From NCBI RefSeq assembly GCF_002162135.1, contig NZ_CP021382.1, forward strand, positions 434,001 through 498,000: 64,000 nucleotides of DNA, given 5' to 3'. The notes beneath the pieces were generated by a model. It made no database searches. It was not told the DNA's origin and saw only the letters and a program-made list of their open reading frames with translations. Made by a program: the position numbers and the translations under genes. This document shows, piece after piece, positions 8,947-17,594 of this stretch. Numbering within the stretch: the stretch's first letter is position 1; each line of letters begins with the position of its first letter. This DNA comes from Cellvibrio sp. PSBB006 (GTDB lineage Bacteria > Pseudomonadota > Gammaproteobacteria > Pseudomonadales > Cellvibrionaceae).

Positions 8947-9471
8947 ATGATGCAAAAGTTTATGGCCCTATTGTTCATAACCAGTGTGCTTTTACTGCAA
9001 GCCTGTAGCCAATTGCCGGAAAATATCGAGCCGGTTACCGACTTCGACGTCAATCGCTACCTGGGAACCTGGTACGAAATTGCGCGGTTGGACCATTCAT
9101 TTGAACGGGGGCTGCAACAGGTGACCGCCGAATACAGCCTGCGTGATGACGGCGGTATCAAGGTAGTGAATCGCGGCTTTGATACCCAAAAGCAGGAGTG
9201 GGATGAAGCAACAGGAAAGGCATACTTTGTGGGTGATAAAAACATCGGTCAGCTAAAGGTATCTTTCTTCGGCCCCTTTTATGGTGGGTACAACATTATT
9301 GCCCTGGATGAGGCGTACCAGTACGCCATGGTCTGCGGCCCCGATCGCTCCTATTTGTGGATATTGGCACGCACACCGGATCTGGATCAGTCGATCGTGG
9401 ATAACCTGGTGAAAGCAGCCGGTGGACTGGGGTTTGCAACACAGGAATTAATTTACGTTGACCATGAGTGA
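8947..9471 (+). CDS. blc: Outer-membrane lipocalin Blc
   Basis: Bacterial lipocalin of 174 residues with a lipoprotein signal peptide ending at the lipobox LQAC (Cys20 if the first of two adjacent Met codons is used). The first lipocalin structurally conserved region is GTWYEIAR at about 40-47 and the YNIIALDEAYQYAMV strand and LWILARTP follow, as in E. coli Blc. The mature protein should sit on the inner face of the outer membrane and bind lipids such as lysophospholipids. A good ribosome site (AAGGA) precedes the ATG. It stands alone, with a 264-base gap upstream to the divergent J-domain gene and 124 bases downstream. Confidence 0.93.
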   Translation: MMQKFMALLFITSVLLLQACSQLPENIEPVTDFDVNRYLGTWYEIARLDHSFERGLQQVTAEYSLRDDGGIKVVNRGFDTQKQEWDEATGKAYFVGDKNIGQLKVSFFGPFYGGYNIIALDEAYQYAMVCGPDRSYLWILARTPDLDQSIVDNLVKAAGGLGFATQELIYVDHE

Positions 9472-9595
9472 CAGTTAACGTCTGCCTCATAAAGGTGGAT
9501 AATTTAATGGGCATCGGGGAGGTTTTTCGCTATGCTCACGGCAAATCATAAAGAAAAAGCTTCCTCGCTCTCATCTTATTCTTCAGAGGCTATGT

Positions 9596-11272
9596 ATGCG
9601 TCTCAGCTCCGGTAGTAATGCAATTAGCGCACGTCTTATCCTGTTTTTATGTTTATCGATGTTATTGCTGAGTGCATGTGGTGGGGGTGGGGGCGGTTCC
9701 TCGAATCCGTTGGTTCCGCGCAGTTCGTCAAGCTCCAGCGCAAACAGCTCCTCTTCGGCGAGTGTTGCTAATCCGGTCATTGTTAGCGGCACAGTCACTT
9801 ACGATTTTATTCCTTATAATGAAAATCATATTGGGCTCGATTACTCATCGACTGAAGCCAGACCCGTTCGCGGAGCGGTTGTGGAGCTGGTGAGTTCAGA
9901 TGGCGTTTTAGCAACAACATCAACGGATGATAATGGGTTCTACAGTACAACCGTTGAGGCAAATACTGTTTTGCAGGTCCAGGTGAAAGCGCAACTTAAA
10001 CGCGATCAAGCTCCAAGCTGGAACATGACAGTTAATGACAACACAGCGAACAACCGGTTGTATGCATTGGTGGGCAATGAAGCGAACGTCGGTGACAGTA
10101 ATTCAATACGCAATTTGCATGCACCCTCTGGCTGGGACAGTGGCGATTACATCAGCTCACGTCCTGCCGGCCCTTTCGCCATTCTTGATGCTGTCTACAC
10201 CGGCTTGCAACAATTTGTCACTGCCGGATACAACGGCAATTTCCCGCCCTTACAACTTCGTTGGAGTGTTAAAAATAACACGGCCGAAGGAGATCTTGCT
10301 CTCGGTGAGATTGGCACCAGTTTTTATTGGGGTGATGCGATTTATATTCTCGGTGAAGCCAATCAGGACACTGACGAATTTGATAGCCATGTCGTTGTTC
10401 ACGAGTGGGGCCATTACATTGAAGATGCGTTAGCGCGCTCTGATTCTATTGGCGGCCCCCATCAATATGCTGATTACCTCGATATGCGCGTTGCCTTTTC
10501 CGAAGGCTTCGCCAATGCATTTGCGGCGATGATGCTGGATGATCCTATCTATCGGGACAGCAGCGGTTTCAACCAATCCAACAGTTTTATGTATGATGTG
10601 GGCGAAAAAAATCATCCCACAAAGGGCTGGTACAGTGAAGCTTCTGTTGAGTCGGTTTTATATAATTATTTCCTGAGTAGCACCAACAAAACCGCCAAGG
10701 ACTTCTCACCGATTCTTTCCACGTTGACGGATAATTCTTATGTCAACGCAGAGAGTTTGGTAACGATATTTTTATTTGCTGAGCGCCTTCTTGCGCGTTA
10801 TCCAGCACACCGCGATGCGTTTGAGAGCCTTCTTTATGAGCAGGATATTAATGCGGTAAACCAATATGCCGATGACGAAACCAACAGTGGTAGTAACAGT
10901 ATTAACTTGCCGGTTTATAAAACCTTGGCAGTAGGTGGAGCGCCGACAAATGTATGCAGTACTTCGGAACACACTGATTACAATAAGTTGGGTATCTACC
11001 AATTTCTGCGTTTATCGATAACCCAGCGCGGTAACTATGCCGTGCGCGTTGAGCGATCCGGTGGTGACTTCGTCACGCAAAGTGACCCGGACTTTGTGAT
11101 TTATTCGCGTGGTGCGGTGGTGGCTGAAGGTGCATCCACAACCAATAACGTGGAACTGCAAACAGTGACGTTGGAAACAGGTGATCATATTGTTGAAGTT
11201 GCCGACTATGAAAACGTCAATCGTTCAAGCGATGTTACCACCTGTTTTAATGTCTTTATCGCGCGTCAATAA
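9596..11272 (+). CDS. Secreted lipoprotein zinc metallopeptidase with polyserine linker
   Basis: Predicted lipoprotein of 558 residues. The signal peptide ends at LLSAC (Cys28), followed by six glycines and a serine-rich linker at about 43-57, a style typical of Cellvibrio secreted proteins. Residues about 60-150 look like a carboxypeptidase-regulatory-type beta sandwich (RGAVVELV, TTSTDDNGFYSTTV). The catalytic core has HEWGH at 269-273 and a downstream glutamate in SEGFAN (Glu303), the spacing expected of a gluzincin (HExxH plus Glu). A further beta-rich tail ends at the C-terminus. It would be an envelope or surface peptidase; substrate unknown. A separate small lipoprotein gene follows after 37 bases. 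I do not recognise a named family. Confidence 0.82.
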   Translation: MRLSSGSNAISARLILFLCLSMLLLSACGGGGGGSSNPLVPRSSSSSSANSSSSASVANPVIVSGTVTYDFIPYNENHIGLDYSSTEARPVRGAVVELVSSDGVLATTSTDDNGFYSTTVEANTVLQVQVKAQLKRDQAPSWNMTVNDNTANNRLYALVGNEANVGDSNSIRNLHAPSGWDSGDYISSRPAGPFAILDAVYTGLQQFVTAGYNGNFPPLQLRWSVKNNTAEGDLALGEIGTSFYWGDAIYILGEANQDTDEFDSHVVVHEWGHYIEDALARSDSIGGPHQYADYLDMRVAFSEGFANAFAAMMLDDPIYRDSSGFNQSNSFMYDVGEKNHPTKGWYSEASVESVLYNYFLSSTNKTAKDFSPILSTLTDNSYVNAESLVTIFLFAERLLARYPAHRDAFESLLYEQDINAVNQYADDETNSGSNSINLPVYKTLAVGGAPTNVCSTSEHTDYNKLGIYQFLRLSITQRGNYAVRVERSGGDFVTQSDPDFVIYSRGAVVAEGASTTNNVELQTVTLETGDHIVEVADYENVNRSSDVTTCFNVFIARQ

Positions 11273-11309
11273 ATTGATCGCAATAGCTAAGTTAACTGTT
11301 GAGGTAGCT

Positions 11310-11903
11310 ATGTTTAGGAAAATGTATTGGTTTAGGAAAATGTACGGTTGTTCCTGGTTGTTGATGAGCATGTTTGTTGTTGCATGCAGTAATGAATCAA
11401 CCACAACGCAGCTTGAGGCGGATAAAAGCCCAATAGTCGAGCAATCACAAGCAACCCTAAAACACTCAACGGATCATTATAAAACTCATCACGGCAAACC
11501 CGGTGCAGAGGTAAGCTTGCGCGAAAATATCGTGCACCGACTTGAGCCGGGTGTTGATGCTGATGTGACCCTGGAGTTGGCAGCCTCTTACAGTGAAGGC
11601 GATATGACTGTCACCTTGGCTGGTAGCGATGGACTCCATGTTGTGGCTGGAGAAACTCACTACACCTTTTCGTTGAGCGAAACAGGTCATTACAGTATGC
11701 CGTTGCGTTTGCTGGCGGCAGAAGCGGGGCGCTATTACATCCATATGCAGGTGGCGGTCAATCACCAAGGGCGACAAACCATGCGCGCGCTTTCCGCCAT
11801 CGTGCAAGTCGGCCCGGAAGCCCCATCAGACAGTCGCCAGAAAGCAGGTAGCGCGGACGATGTTATCCCTTTGCCAGCTCAGGAAACCATCATCCAGCAA
11901 TAG
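11310..11903 (+). CDS. Putative lipoprotein of unknown function, companion of the metallopeptidase
   Basis: Predicted lipoprotein of 197 residues with a signal peptide ending at the lipobox VVAC, a low-complexity Thr/Gln/Glu segment, then a beta-rich domain (about 60-170) that may be an immunoglobulin-like sandwich. I recognise no family. The ATG at 11310 follows GAGG; ATGs at 11322 and 11340 are in frame because an 18-base segment is duplicated in tandem (11313-11330 and 11331-11348), giving FRKMY twice. It begins 37 bases after the metallopeptidase gene, same strand, with no terminator between, so coexpression is likely. Its role with that enzyme (inhibitor, chaperone, substrate) is only a guess. 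Confidence 0.7.
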   Translation: MFRKMYWFRKMYGCSWLLMSMFVVACSNESTTTQLEADKSPIVEQSQATLKHSTDHYKTHHGKPGAEVSLRENIVHRLEPGVDADVTLELAASYSEGDMTVTLAGSDGLHVVAGETHYTFSLSETGHYSMPLRLLAAEAGRYYIHMQVAVNHQGRQTMRALSAIVQVGPEAPSDSRQKAGSADDVIPLPAQETIIQQ

Positions 11904-11961
11904 TAAGTCCAGCTAATGATAAGTCTTCTCATTTACTGGCAGTCATCGCGTAATTCTGGGC

Positions 11962-11967
11962 TATAAT
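11962..11967 (+). promoter_or_regulatory. Candidate -10 element of the aguAB operon
   Basis: TATAAT followed by a GC-rich discriminator (gcccgcc) 65 bases before the aguA start. I see no convincing -35 at the proper distance, so this rests on the -10 alone. A hairpin (11983-11988 with 11994-11999, GGTGCC/GGCACC, extendable by two pairs) would lie in the 5' leader. Confidence 0.45.
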
Positions 11968-12031
11968 GCCCGCCCATCTTCGGGTGCCCATATGGCACCT
12001 GCTTCTTTATATATATCACCGAGGTATGACT

Positions 12032-13072
12032 ATGGCTGGCCAACGCCTTCTCGCCGAATGGGAACCCCAGGATGCAGTACTTCTTTCCTGGCCGCATAAG
12101 GGTACCGATTGGGACTGGATTCTGGAGGACGTGACCCAGCTCTACGAGGCCCTGGCTACGGTTATTTGCGATTATGCTGACCTGGTGATTGCCGCACCGG
12201 CCGAGGAGTTGGATCACATTCGCACGCGTCTCGCGGCGATGGATGCGCCCATGGAATACATTTATCTCTACCCAACCCCAACCAACGATACCTGGGCGCG
12301 GGACTTCGGTCCGCTTACCGTTGAAACGGCGGACGGCATGAAGCTGCTCGATTTTCAATTTAATGGCTGGGGGAACAAGTTTAAGCATGACCTCGATAAC
12401 CAGATCACCGGCAACCTTTTTGAGCAGGGCGCTTTCGCTGCCGCTGCCTATGAAAAGCAGGATTGGGTCCTGGAAGGCGGCTCCATTGAAACGGATGGCA
12501 AAGGCACATTACTTACCACGGCTTCCTGCTTGCTCAATGCTAATCGCAATCCCCAATTGACACAGAGCCAAATTGAAACACGTTTAAAAGAAGCTTTTGG
12601 TGTACGCAAGATCAACTGGCTGCAACACGGACATTTGGCCGGTGACGATACCGACAGTCATATTGATACCCTGGCGCGGCTCTGCCCGAACAACGTGATT
12701 GTGTATGTTGCTTGTGATGATCCGGCCGATGAGCATTATGCAGAACTGAAGAAGATGGAGGCCGAGCTGGCCGGTATGACGGACGCGGATGGCGAACCGT
12801 ATACCCTCATTCCCTTGCCTTGGCCCCACGCGATAGCCAATGACGAAAACCAACGATTGCCAGCAACGTATGCCAATTTTTTGATTCTGAATGAGGCCGT
12901 GCTGGTGCCCATCTATGACTGTATGGCCGATGAGGATGCATTGGAACAGATTTCCCAAGCTTTCCCCGGCTACGATGTGTTGGGCATTCCCTGCGCAACC
13001 TTGATTGAACAGGGTGGTAGCTTGCACTGTATCACCATGCAATTACCTGAAGGAGTTCTTGAGCCGTTATGA
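12032..13072 (+). CDS. aguA: Agmatine deiminase
   Basis: Peptidyl-arginine-deiminase-fold enzyme of 346 residues that converts agmatine to N-carbamoylputrescine and ammonia, second step of the arginine-decarboxylase route to putrescine. Family motifs are visible: LLSWPHKGTDW, NDTWARDFGP, LEGGSIETDG, GHLAGDDTDSHID, and the catalytic cysteine Cys333 in GGSLHCITMQ. The ATG at 12032 (MAGQRLL) has GAGG seven bases upstream; the ATG at 12026 would have it too close, and a longer frame from 11966 is not family-like. The stop overlaps the aguB start (ATGA), so the two are translationally coupled. Confidence 0.94.
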   Translation: MAGQRLLAEWEPQDAVLLSWPHKGTDWDWILEDVTQLYEALATVICDYADLVIAAPAEELDHIRTRLAAMDAPMEYIYLYPTPTNDTWARDFGPLTVETADGMKLLDFQFNGWGNKFKHDLDNQITGNLFEQGAFAAAAYEKQDWVLEGGSIETDGKGTLLTTASCLLNANRNPQLTQSQIETRLKEAFGVRKINWLQHGHLAGDDTDSHIDTLARLCPNNVIVYVACDDPADEHYAELKKMEAELAGMTDADGEPYTLIPLPWPHAIANDENQRLPATYANFLILNEAVLVPIYDCMADEDALEQISQAFPGYDVLGIPCATLIEQGGSLHCITMQLPEGVLEPL

Positions 13073-13950
13073 ACCAGTTAAACGTCGGGCTTATTCAACA
13101 TAGCTGTAGTGCGGATACCACCGCAAACCTGCAAAAAACCATGGCCGAAATTCGTCAGGCTGTGCAGCAGGGTGCTCAATTGATTGTGCTACAGGAATTG
13201 CATCGCGGTTTGTATTTCTGTCAGCAAGAGCAGGTGGAAGCTTTTGACCTCGCGGAACCTATTCCCGGTCCGAGCACTGACGCGCTGGGTGCGCTTGCCA
13301 GGGAACTGGGTGTGGTGATCGTCGCTTCGCTGTTTGAAAAGCGAGCAACCGGCTTGCATCACAACACGGCGGTTGTGTTGGAGAAAGACGGCAGCATCGC
13401 AGGCAAATATCGCAAGATGCATATTCCGGATGATCCGGGATTTTATGAAAAATTTTATTTCACGCCGGGAGACCTGGGGTTTAATCCTATTCAAACCTCG
13501 GTGGGTAAGCTGGGTGTATTGGTCTGTTGGGATCAATGGTTTCCGGAAGCCGCGCGGCTTATGGCTATGGCTGGTGCCGAGTTGCTGATTTATCCCACCG
13601 CTATTGGCTGGAACCCGGACGATGACAGAGCAGAGCAGGGGCGTCAACGGGAGGCCTGGATAACGGTCCAGCGGGGGCACGCCATTGCTAATGGGGTTCC
13701 GGTTATCAGTGTAAATCGTGTAGGTCATGAAGCCGATCCCGCCGGTGGAGCGGGAATAAACTTTTGGGGCAACAGTTTTGTTGCCGGCCCACAGGGCGAA
13801 TTTTTGTTCCAGGCGGATACTCACGGCGAAGTAACCCAAGTCGTTGCGGTGGACATGGCACGCAGTGAACACGTTCGGCGAATCTGGCCATACTTGCGCG
13901 ACCGCCGAATTGATCATTATGGTGATCTGGTAAAAATCTTTCGCGATTAG
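13069..13950 (+). CDS. aguB: N-carbamoylputrescine amidase
   Basis: Nitrilase-superfamily amidase of 293 residues that hydrolyses N-carbamoylputrescine to putrescine, CO2 and ammonia. The Glu-Lys-Cys triad is visible: Glu43 in LQELHRG, Lys116 in YRKMHIPDDP and Cys153 in VCWDQWFPE. It begins within the last codons of aguA (ATGA overlap), the standard aguAB arrangement. Putrescine made here feeds polyamine pools. An XRE-cupin regulator of the PuuR type lies far downstream at 50473 but nothing in the sequence ties it to this operon. No clear terminator hairpin follows. Confidence 0.95.
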   Translation: MNQLNVGLIQHSCSADTTANLQKTMAEIRQAVQQGAQLIVLQELHRGLYFCQQEQVEAFDLAEPIPGPSTDALGALARELGVVIVASLFEKRATGLHHNTAVVLEKDGSIAGKYRKMHIPDDPGFYEKFYFTPGDLGFNPIQTSVGKLGVLVCWDQWFPEAARLMAMAGAELLIYPTAIGWNPDDDRAEQGRQREAWITVQRGHAIANGVPVISVNRVGHEADPAGGAGINFWGNSFVAGPQGEFLFQADTHGEVTQVVAVDMARSEHVRRIWPYLRDRRIDHYGDLVKIFRD

Positions 13951-14141
13951 CTGATCAGATAAATCTTTATTTTGATTGCTGGATTTCAGAACTAACGCAA
14001 GGAAGCGTCATGGATGGATCTGGTCAACGTTGTCCGAAGAAATATTTGTCGTTCCCCTTCGCTTTTTATTCGATTGGCTGTTAAATCGGGGTCACTTTGC
14101 ACAATAATATGCGCCGAGAATAACCAAACGAATACTCACTC

Positions 14142-14846
14142 ATGAACAGCGACGCTCGCGAAGAAAATACGAATAATTCCACTGCGCGAGTTGAATGTCC
14201 TAACGGCGATTCAGCGTGCGGCTATCTCCGTGAAATTATTCAACTTCGCGAAGAAGTTGTCCGCCTAAACGAGCAGAATCGTACCGACGCACTGACCGGG
14301 TTATATAACTTTCGTTTTTTTAATGAAGTCATTGCGATAGAAATGGAGCGGACCCGTCGTTCGGGTCAGACCATGGCGTTGATCCTGTTGGATGTAGATC
14401 ACTTCAAATTATTTAATGATCGATTGGGTCATGAGGCCGGCAACACTGCCTTGAGGCATATCAGCCGATTGATAGCGCAGACCGTGCGCAAGTTGGATAT
14501 GGCTTGCCGTTTTGGTGGAGAGGAGTTTGTCATTATTCTGCCGGACACTGAGCTGGGGCAGGCGGTACAGGTTGCAGAGCGGTTGCGAGAGGCGCTTACC
14601 AGTGCACCGATAGCCATCGAAGATAACGAGCCCGTACTGCTTACACTCAGTGCGGGCGTAGATACCTATACGCCGATGTGTGGTGGTACGGCGGATAGTC
14701 TGTTGCGACGGGTTGACGCCTGGCTGTATCAAGCAAAACATCAGGGGCGCAATCGCGTGGCCCATCCCGTCCCCGAACAAAAAACGGCGGGCGCTGCGGT
14801 AACACCGGAAGAAAAGGCTGCGCTATTGGGATCGACCGGCCGATGA
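14142..14846 (+). CDS. Soluble diguanylate cyclase (GGDEF domain)
   Basis: Protein of 234 residues: a short N-terminal region with two cysteines and a coiled-coil-like stretch (LREIIQLREEVVRLNEQN), then a complete GGDEF domain starting at DALTGLYNFRFF. The active-site motif is GGEEF at 125-129 and the product-inhibition I-site RKLD lies exactly five residues before it, so an active, feedback-inhibited c-di-GMP synthase is predicted. No membrane segment or input domain is recognisable; the coiled coil may drive dimerisation. No good ribosome site precedes the ATG. A second diguanylate cyclase follows at 15132 after a 285-base gap in which I see no gene. Confidence 0.88.
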   Translation: MNSDAREENTNNSTARVECPNGDSACGYLREIIQLREEVVRLNEQNRTDALTGLYNFRFFNEVIAIEMERTRRSGQTMALILLDVDHFKLFNDRLGHEAGNTALRHISRLIAQTVRKLDMACRFGGEEFVIILPDTELGQAVQVAERLREALTSAPIAIEDNEPVLLTLSAGVDTYTPMCGGTADSLLRRVDAWLYQAKHQGRNRVAHPVPEQKTAGAAVTPEEKAALLGSTGR

Positions 14847-15131
14847 AGGCCGGGAAGCGCTAAGAGTGAACACTTTTTCACAGACAGTGTATTGATATTG
14901 TTCTCTTATATGTCAGCTCGACAGATGTGGAAGTATGGTCTATTGTTGATCCATGCGACATGTTGCGGGGATTATGCCGCGCTGTTAATCAGCCGCCGCG
15001 CGACTAACGACCTATAACGATTGACTCAAAATCTTTCCGGCCTGTACATAGTTACCTCTGGAGTATTACAGCAAGGTGGCAAGGTGGCTTACCCCAGCCA
15101 TTTGTAGAATGCATTTCTTCGCAGGGCGCGT

Positions 15132-16838
15132 GTGAAAAAAACTGAGCAACTGATAACCCTTAACAACTTCCTCCGGCGTACTCTGATCGGCTTTTGTGGC
15201 GGATTGTTCGCATTTTTGGGTGGAGTTGTTCTTGCCTACTGGTATCTCCTGGGGAGCGCGCGACCGTCCATATCCGTGCTGCTGATTTTCCTGGGTATTT
15301 GTATAGGCGGCACTATCGGTTTGGTTTATGTCACCACCCGTTATGTAAAAGATCAGCTAGCGCGCCCAATAACGCATCTGATTGCGAACACCCAATTAAG
15401 TGCAAGTACGGATAATCTGCACGCTGAGCCCAATACCCATATTGCGGAAATCAACATTCTCTCCCGCAGTATTCGCCATATGCTGGGAAAAATTCTTCTC
15501 CGTGAACACAATGTTATTGGTAGCGAGCGGCGCTTATCCCTGGCGTTGCGCGGTAGTGGGGAAGGGGTGTGGGATTGGGATATTCAAGAGAACAATTCAT
15601 ACATTGATCCCAATTGTTGCAACATTCTTGATGTGAAGCCCGAAGAATTGGCTGCTGATAACCGGCTTTGGCTTAAACGACTATTTGTTGAGGATGCCGA
15701 ACAAGCCAAACAATATTTCAGGCGGATTGCAGCAGGAGAGCTCTCCTCTTTTGAAGGTGAATATCGTATTCCCGAACAGGATGATGATTCCGGATATCGA
15801 TGGATTCAGATTCGTGGCAGTGTTGTTGAGTGGGATGATCATGGTGCGCCGGCACGTATGTCTGGCACGGTCAGCGATGTGACGCAACGCAAAATGTCCG
15901 AGCAGCAGTTAAAGCTTTATTCAACTGCTTTTAAATGTACCAAGAATGCGGTTGTGATGCTGGACAAGGATTTCAGGATTCTCGCTGCTAATCGGGCCTT
16001 CTGTCAGATCAGTGGTCAGCAGGAACATGTCGTGGTTGGCCGGAGCTATATTTTCCAACATGCCGAAATCCCCTCAGAACAATTCCATAAAGTTATAAAA
16101 ATGCAGATTAACAACCGTATGGAGTGGCGTGGTGAAGCTTTAGGGGTGAGAATCGATGGTAGTCACTACCCGCAAGAGTTGGCGGTTTATGGTGTGTACG
16201 ACGATTTTATCAATTTGACTCACTACGTTACGATTTTTTCTGACATTACTGAGCGGAAGCGTACAGAAGAAAATCTCAGGGTGTTGGCAAACTACGATCC
16301 ATTAACAGGTCTAGCCAACCGCTACATGTTCAATGCGACTTTTACCCGCTCGTTGCAAAGTGCGCGGCGAAAGAATGAGAAGTTGGCACTGTTGTTTATT
16401 GATCTCGATCACTTTAAGCAAGTGAATGATCTTTTGGGTCACGAAGCCGGTGATCGATTATTGATAGAAGTCGCTAACCGTATTCAAGGCAGCATTCGCG
16501 AAACGGACACCGCTGCCCGACTCGCTGGTGATGAATTTGTGGTGATATTGGAAAACATTCAGGCGCTAACCGATGCGGAGCAGGTTGCGCTGAAAATTCT
16601 CAGCGCGTTATCAAACCAGGCCAGTCCGCCGGATAGTTTGTCTCGTATCAGTGCCAGTATTGGTATAAGCGTATTCCCGGACCACGGTAACGACTCGGAA
16701 ACGCTTTTGCGTTCTGCAGATCGTGCAATGTATGATGCGAAAACGCTCGGGCGTAATCGTTTAAACATAGGCACGGATGCAGGTGAATGTGCGTTCATTG
16801 GCCATCGGCAACGGGTCGATAATGGTAATGTCAATTGA
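15132..16838 (+). CDS. Membrane PAS-PAS-GGDEF diguanylate cyclase
   Basis: Sensor-type protein of 568 residues: two N-terminal membrane segments (about 17-38 and 45-66), a linker, two PAS domains (about 130-255 and 260-385, the first with a PAC-like end, VSDVTQRK, the second ending VTIFSDITERKR) and a GGDEF domain from NYDPLTGLANRYMF. The signature is AGDEF (465-469), a tolerated variant of GGDEF, with the I-site RETD five residues upstream. GTG at 15132 is the best start, giving a basic N-terminus before the first membrane helix. No EAL domain is present. It should make c-di-GMP in response to an unknown signal; close to another cyclase but separately placed. Confidence 0.88.
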   Translation: MKKTEQLITLNNFLRRTLIGFCGGLFAFLGGVVLAYWYLLGSARPSISVLLIFLGICIGGTIGLVYVTTRYVKDQLARPITHLIANTQLSASTDNLHAEPNTHIAEINILSRSIRHMLGKILLREHNVIGSERRLSLALRGSGEGVWDWDIQENNSYIDPNCCNILDVKPEELAADNRLWLKRLFVEDAEQAKQYFRRIAAGELSSFEGEYRIPEQDDDSGYRWIQIRGSVVEWDDHGAPARMSGTVSDVTQRKMSEQQLKLYSTAFKCTKNAVVMLDKDFRILAANRAFCQISGQQEHVVVGRSYIFQHAEIPSEQFHKVIKMQINNRMEWRGEALGVRIDGSHYPQELAVYGVYDDFINLTHYVTIFSDITERKRTEENLRVLANYDPLTGLANRYMFNATFTRSLQSARRKNEKLALLFIDLDHFKQVNDLLGHEAGDRLLIEVANRIQGSIRETDTAARLAGDEFVVILENIQALTDAEQVALKILSALSNQASPPDSLSRISASIGISVFPDHGNDSETLLRSADRAMYDAKTLGRNRLNIGTDAGECAFIGHRQRVDNGNVN

Positions 16839-16893
16839 GCTATAACACCTTTATATCAAGGATAGATCGAATAAAATCTTATTGGAGTTGCTC

Positions 16894-17367
16894 ATGACGT
16901 TTCCAGCAATAGGTAAATTGGCTCCGGCCTTTACGCTTCAAAATCAGGCCGGCGAAAATGTTTCGTTGAAAGATTTTAAGGGTAAAAAGAATGTAGTGAT
17001 TTATTTTTACCCAAAGGCTTCAACACCGGGTTGCACTACCCAGGCTTGTGGTATTCGTGACACGAAAACCGAATTGGCAAATCTCGATACAGTTGTTTTG
17101 GGTATCAGTCCGGATAACCCAAAAAAGTTACAAAAGTTTATTGATAAATACGATCTCAACTTTGATTTGTTGGCCGACGAGGATCACGCCGTTGCAGAAA
17201 AATACGGCGTGTGGGGTTTGAAAAAATTTATGGGAAGGGAGTTTATGGGTATATTACGAACTTCTTTCTTTGTTGATAAAAACGGATGTTTGCGTTATAT
17301 CATGAGCAAGGTAAATACGAAAACTCATGATCAGGAAGTCATTGCTTACATCAAAGAGCACTTTTAA
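16894..17367 (+). CDS. bcp: Thioredoxin-dependent peroxiredoxin Bcp (PrxQ type)
   Basis: Thiol peroxidase of 157 residues that reduces hydrogen peroxide and organic hydroperoxides. The peroxidatic and resolving cysteines are Cys47 and Cys52 in TPGCTTQACGIRD, the intramolecular C-x4-C of the Bcp/PrxQ class. The ATG at 16894 has GGAG six bases upstream; an upstream TTG at 16882 is in frame but less likely. It stands alone between a cyclase gene and the frameshifted AraC gene. Cytoplasmic, no signal peptide. Confidence 0.94.
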   Translation: MTFPAIGKLAPAFTLQNQAGENVSLKDFKGKKNVVIYFYPKASTPGCTTQACGIRDTKTELANLDTVVLGISPDNPKKLQKFIDKYDLNFDLLADEDHAVAEKYGVWGLKKFMGREFMGILRTSFFVDKNGCLRYIMSKVNTKTHDQEVIAYIKEHF

Positions 17368-17431
17368 AAAACGGATTTAGAATTGTGTGATCTTACGCAG
17401 CTTTTAAACAGGAAATATTTACGAGATGGAC

Positions 17432-17459
17432 TTTGTATCTGCCAGTATTGGCCTATAAT
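17432..17459 (+). promoter_or_regulatory. Candidate promoter of the AraC-type gene
   Basis: TTTGTA (17432-17437) and TATAAT (17454-17459) are separated by 16 bases. This would give a leader of about 130 bases before the ATG at 17595. The -35 element is only a partial match. Confidence 0.4.
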
Positions 17460-17594
17460 GAGTGCACACGGAAAGTAGGCTTAAGTTTGTGCAGGGAGGA
17501 ATCGAAGTTAAATTTTTTGTTTCTCTCAATCGGTGTGCAAACACTTTGTTCGATAATAAATGCCCAGCTTAGTTTGGCAGAAGGAGAGGCCTGT

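Noticed and set aside
12584..13917. Minus-strand open frames of 152 and 242 codons over aguA-aguB
   Set aside because: Antisense shadows of two genes with complete catalytic motifs.
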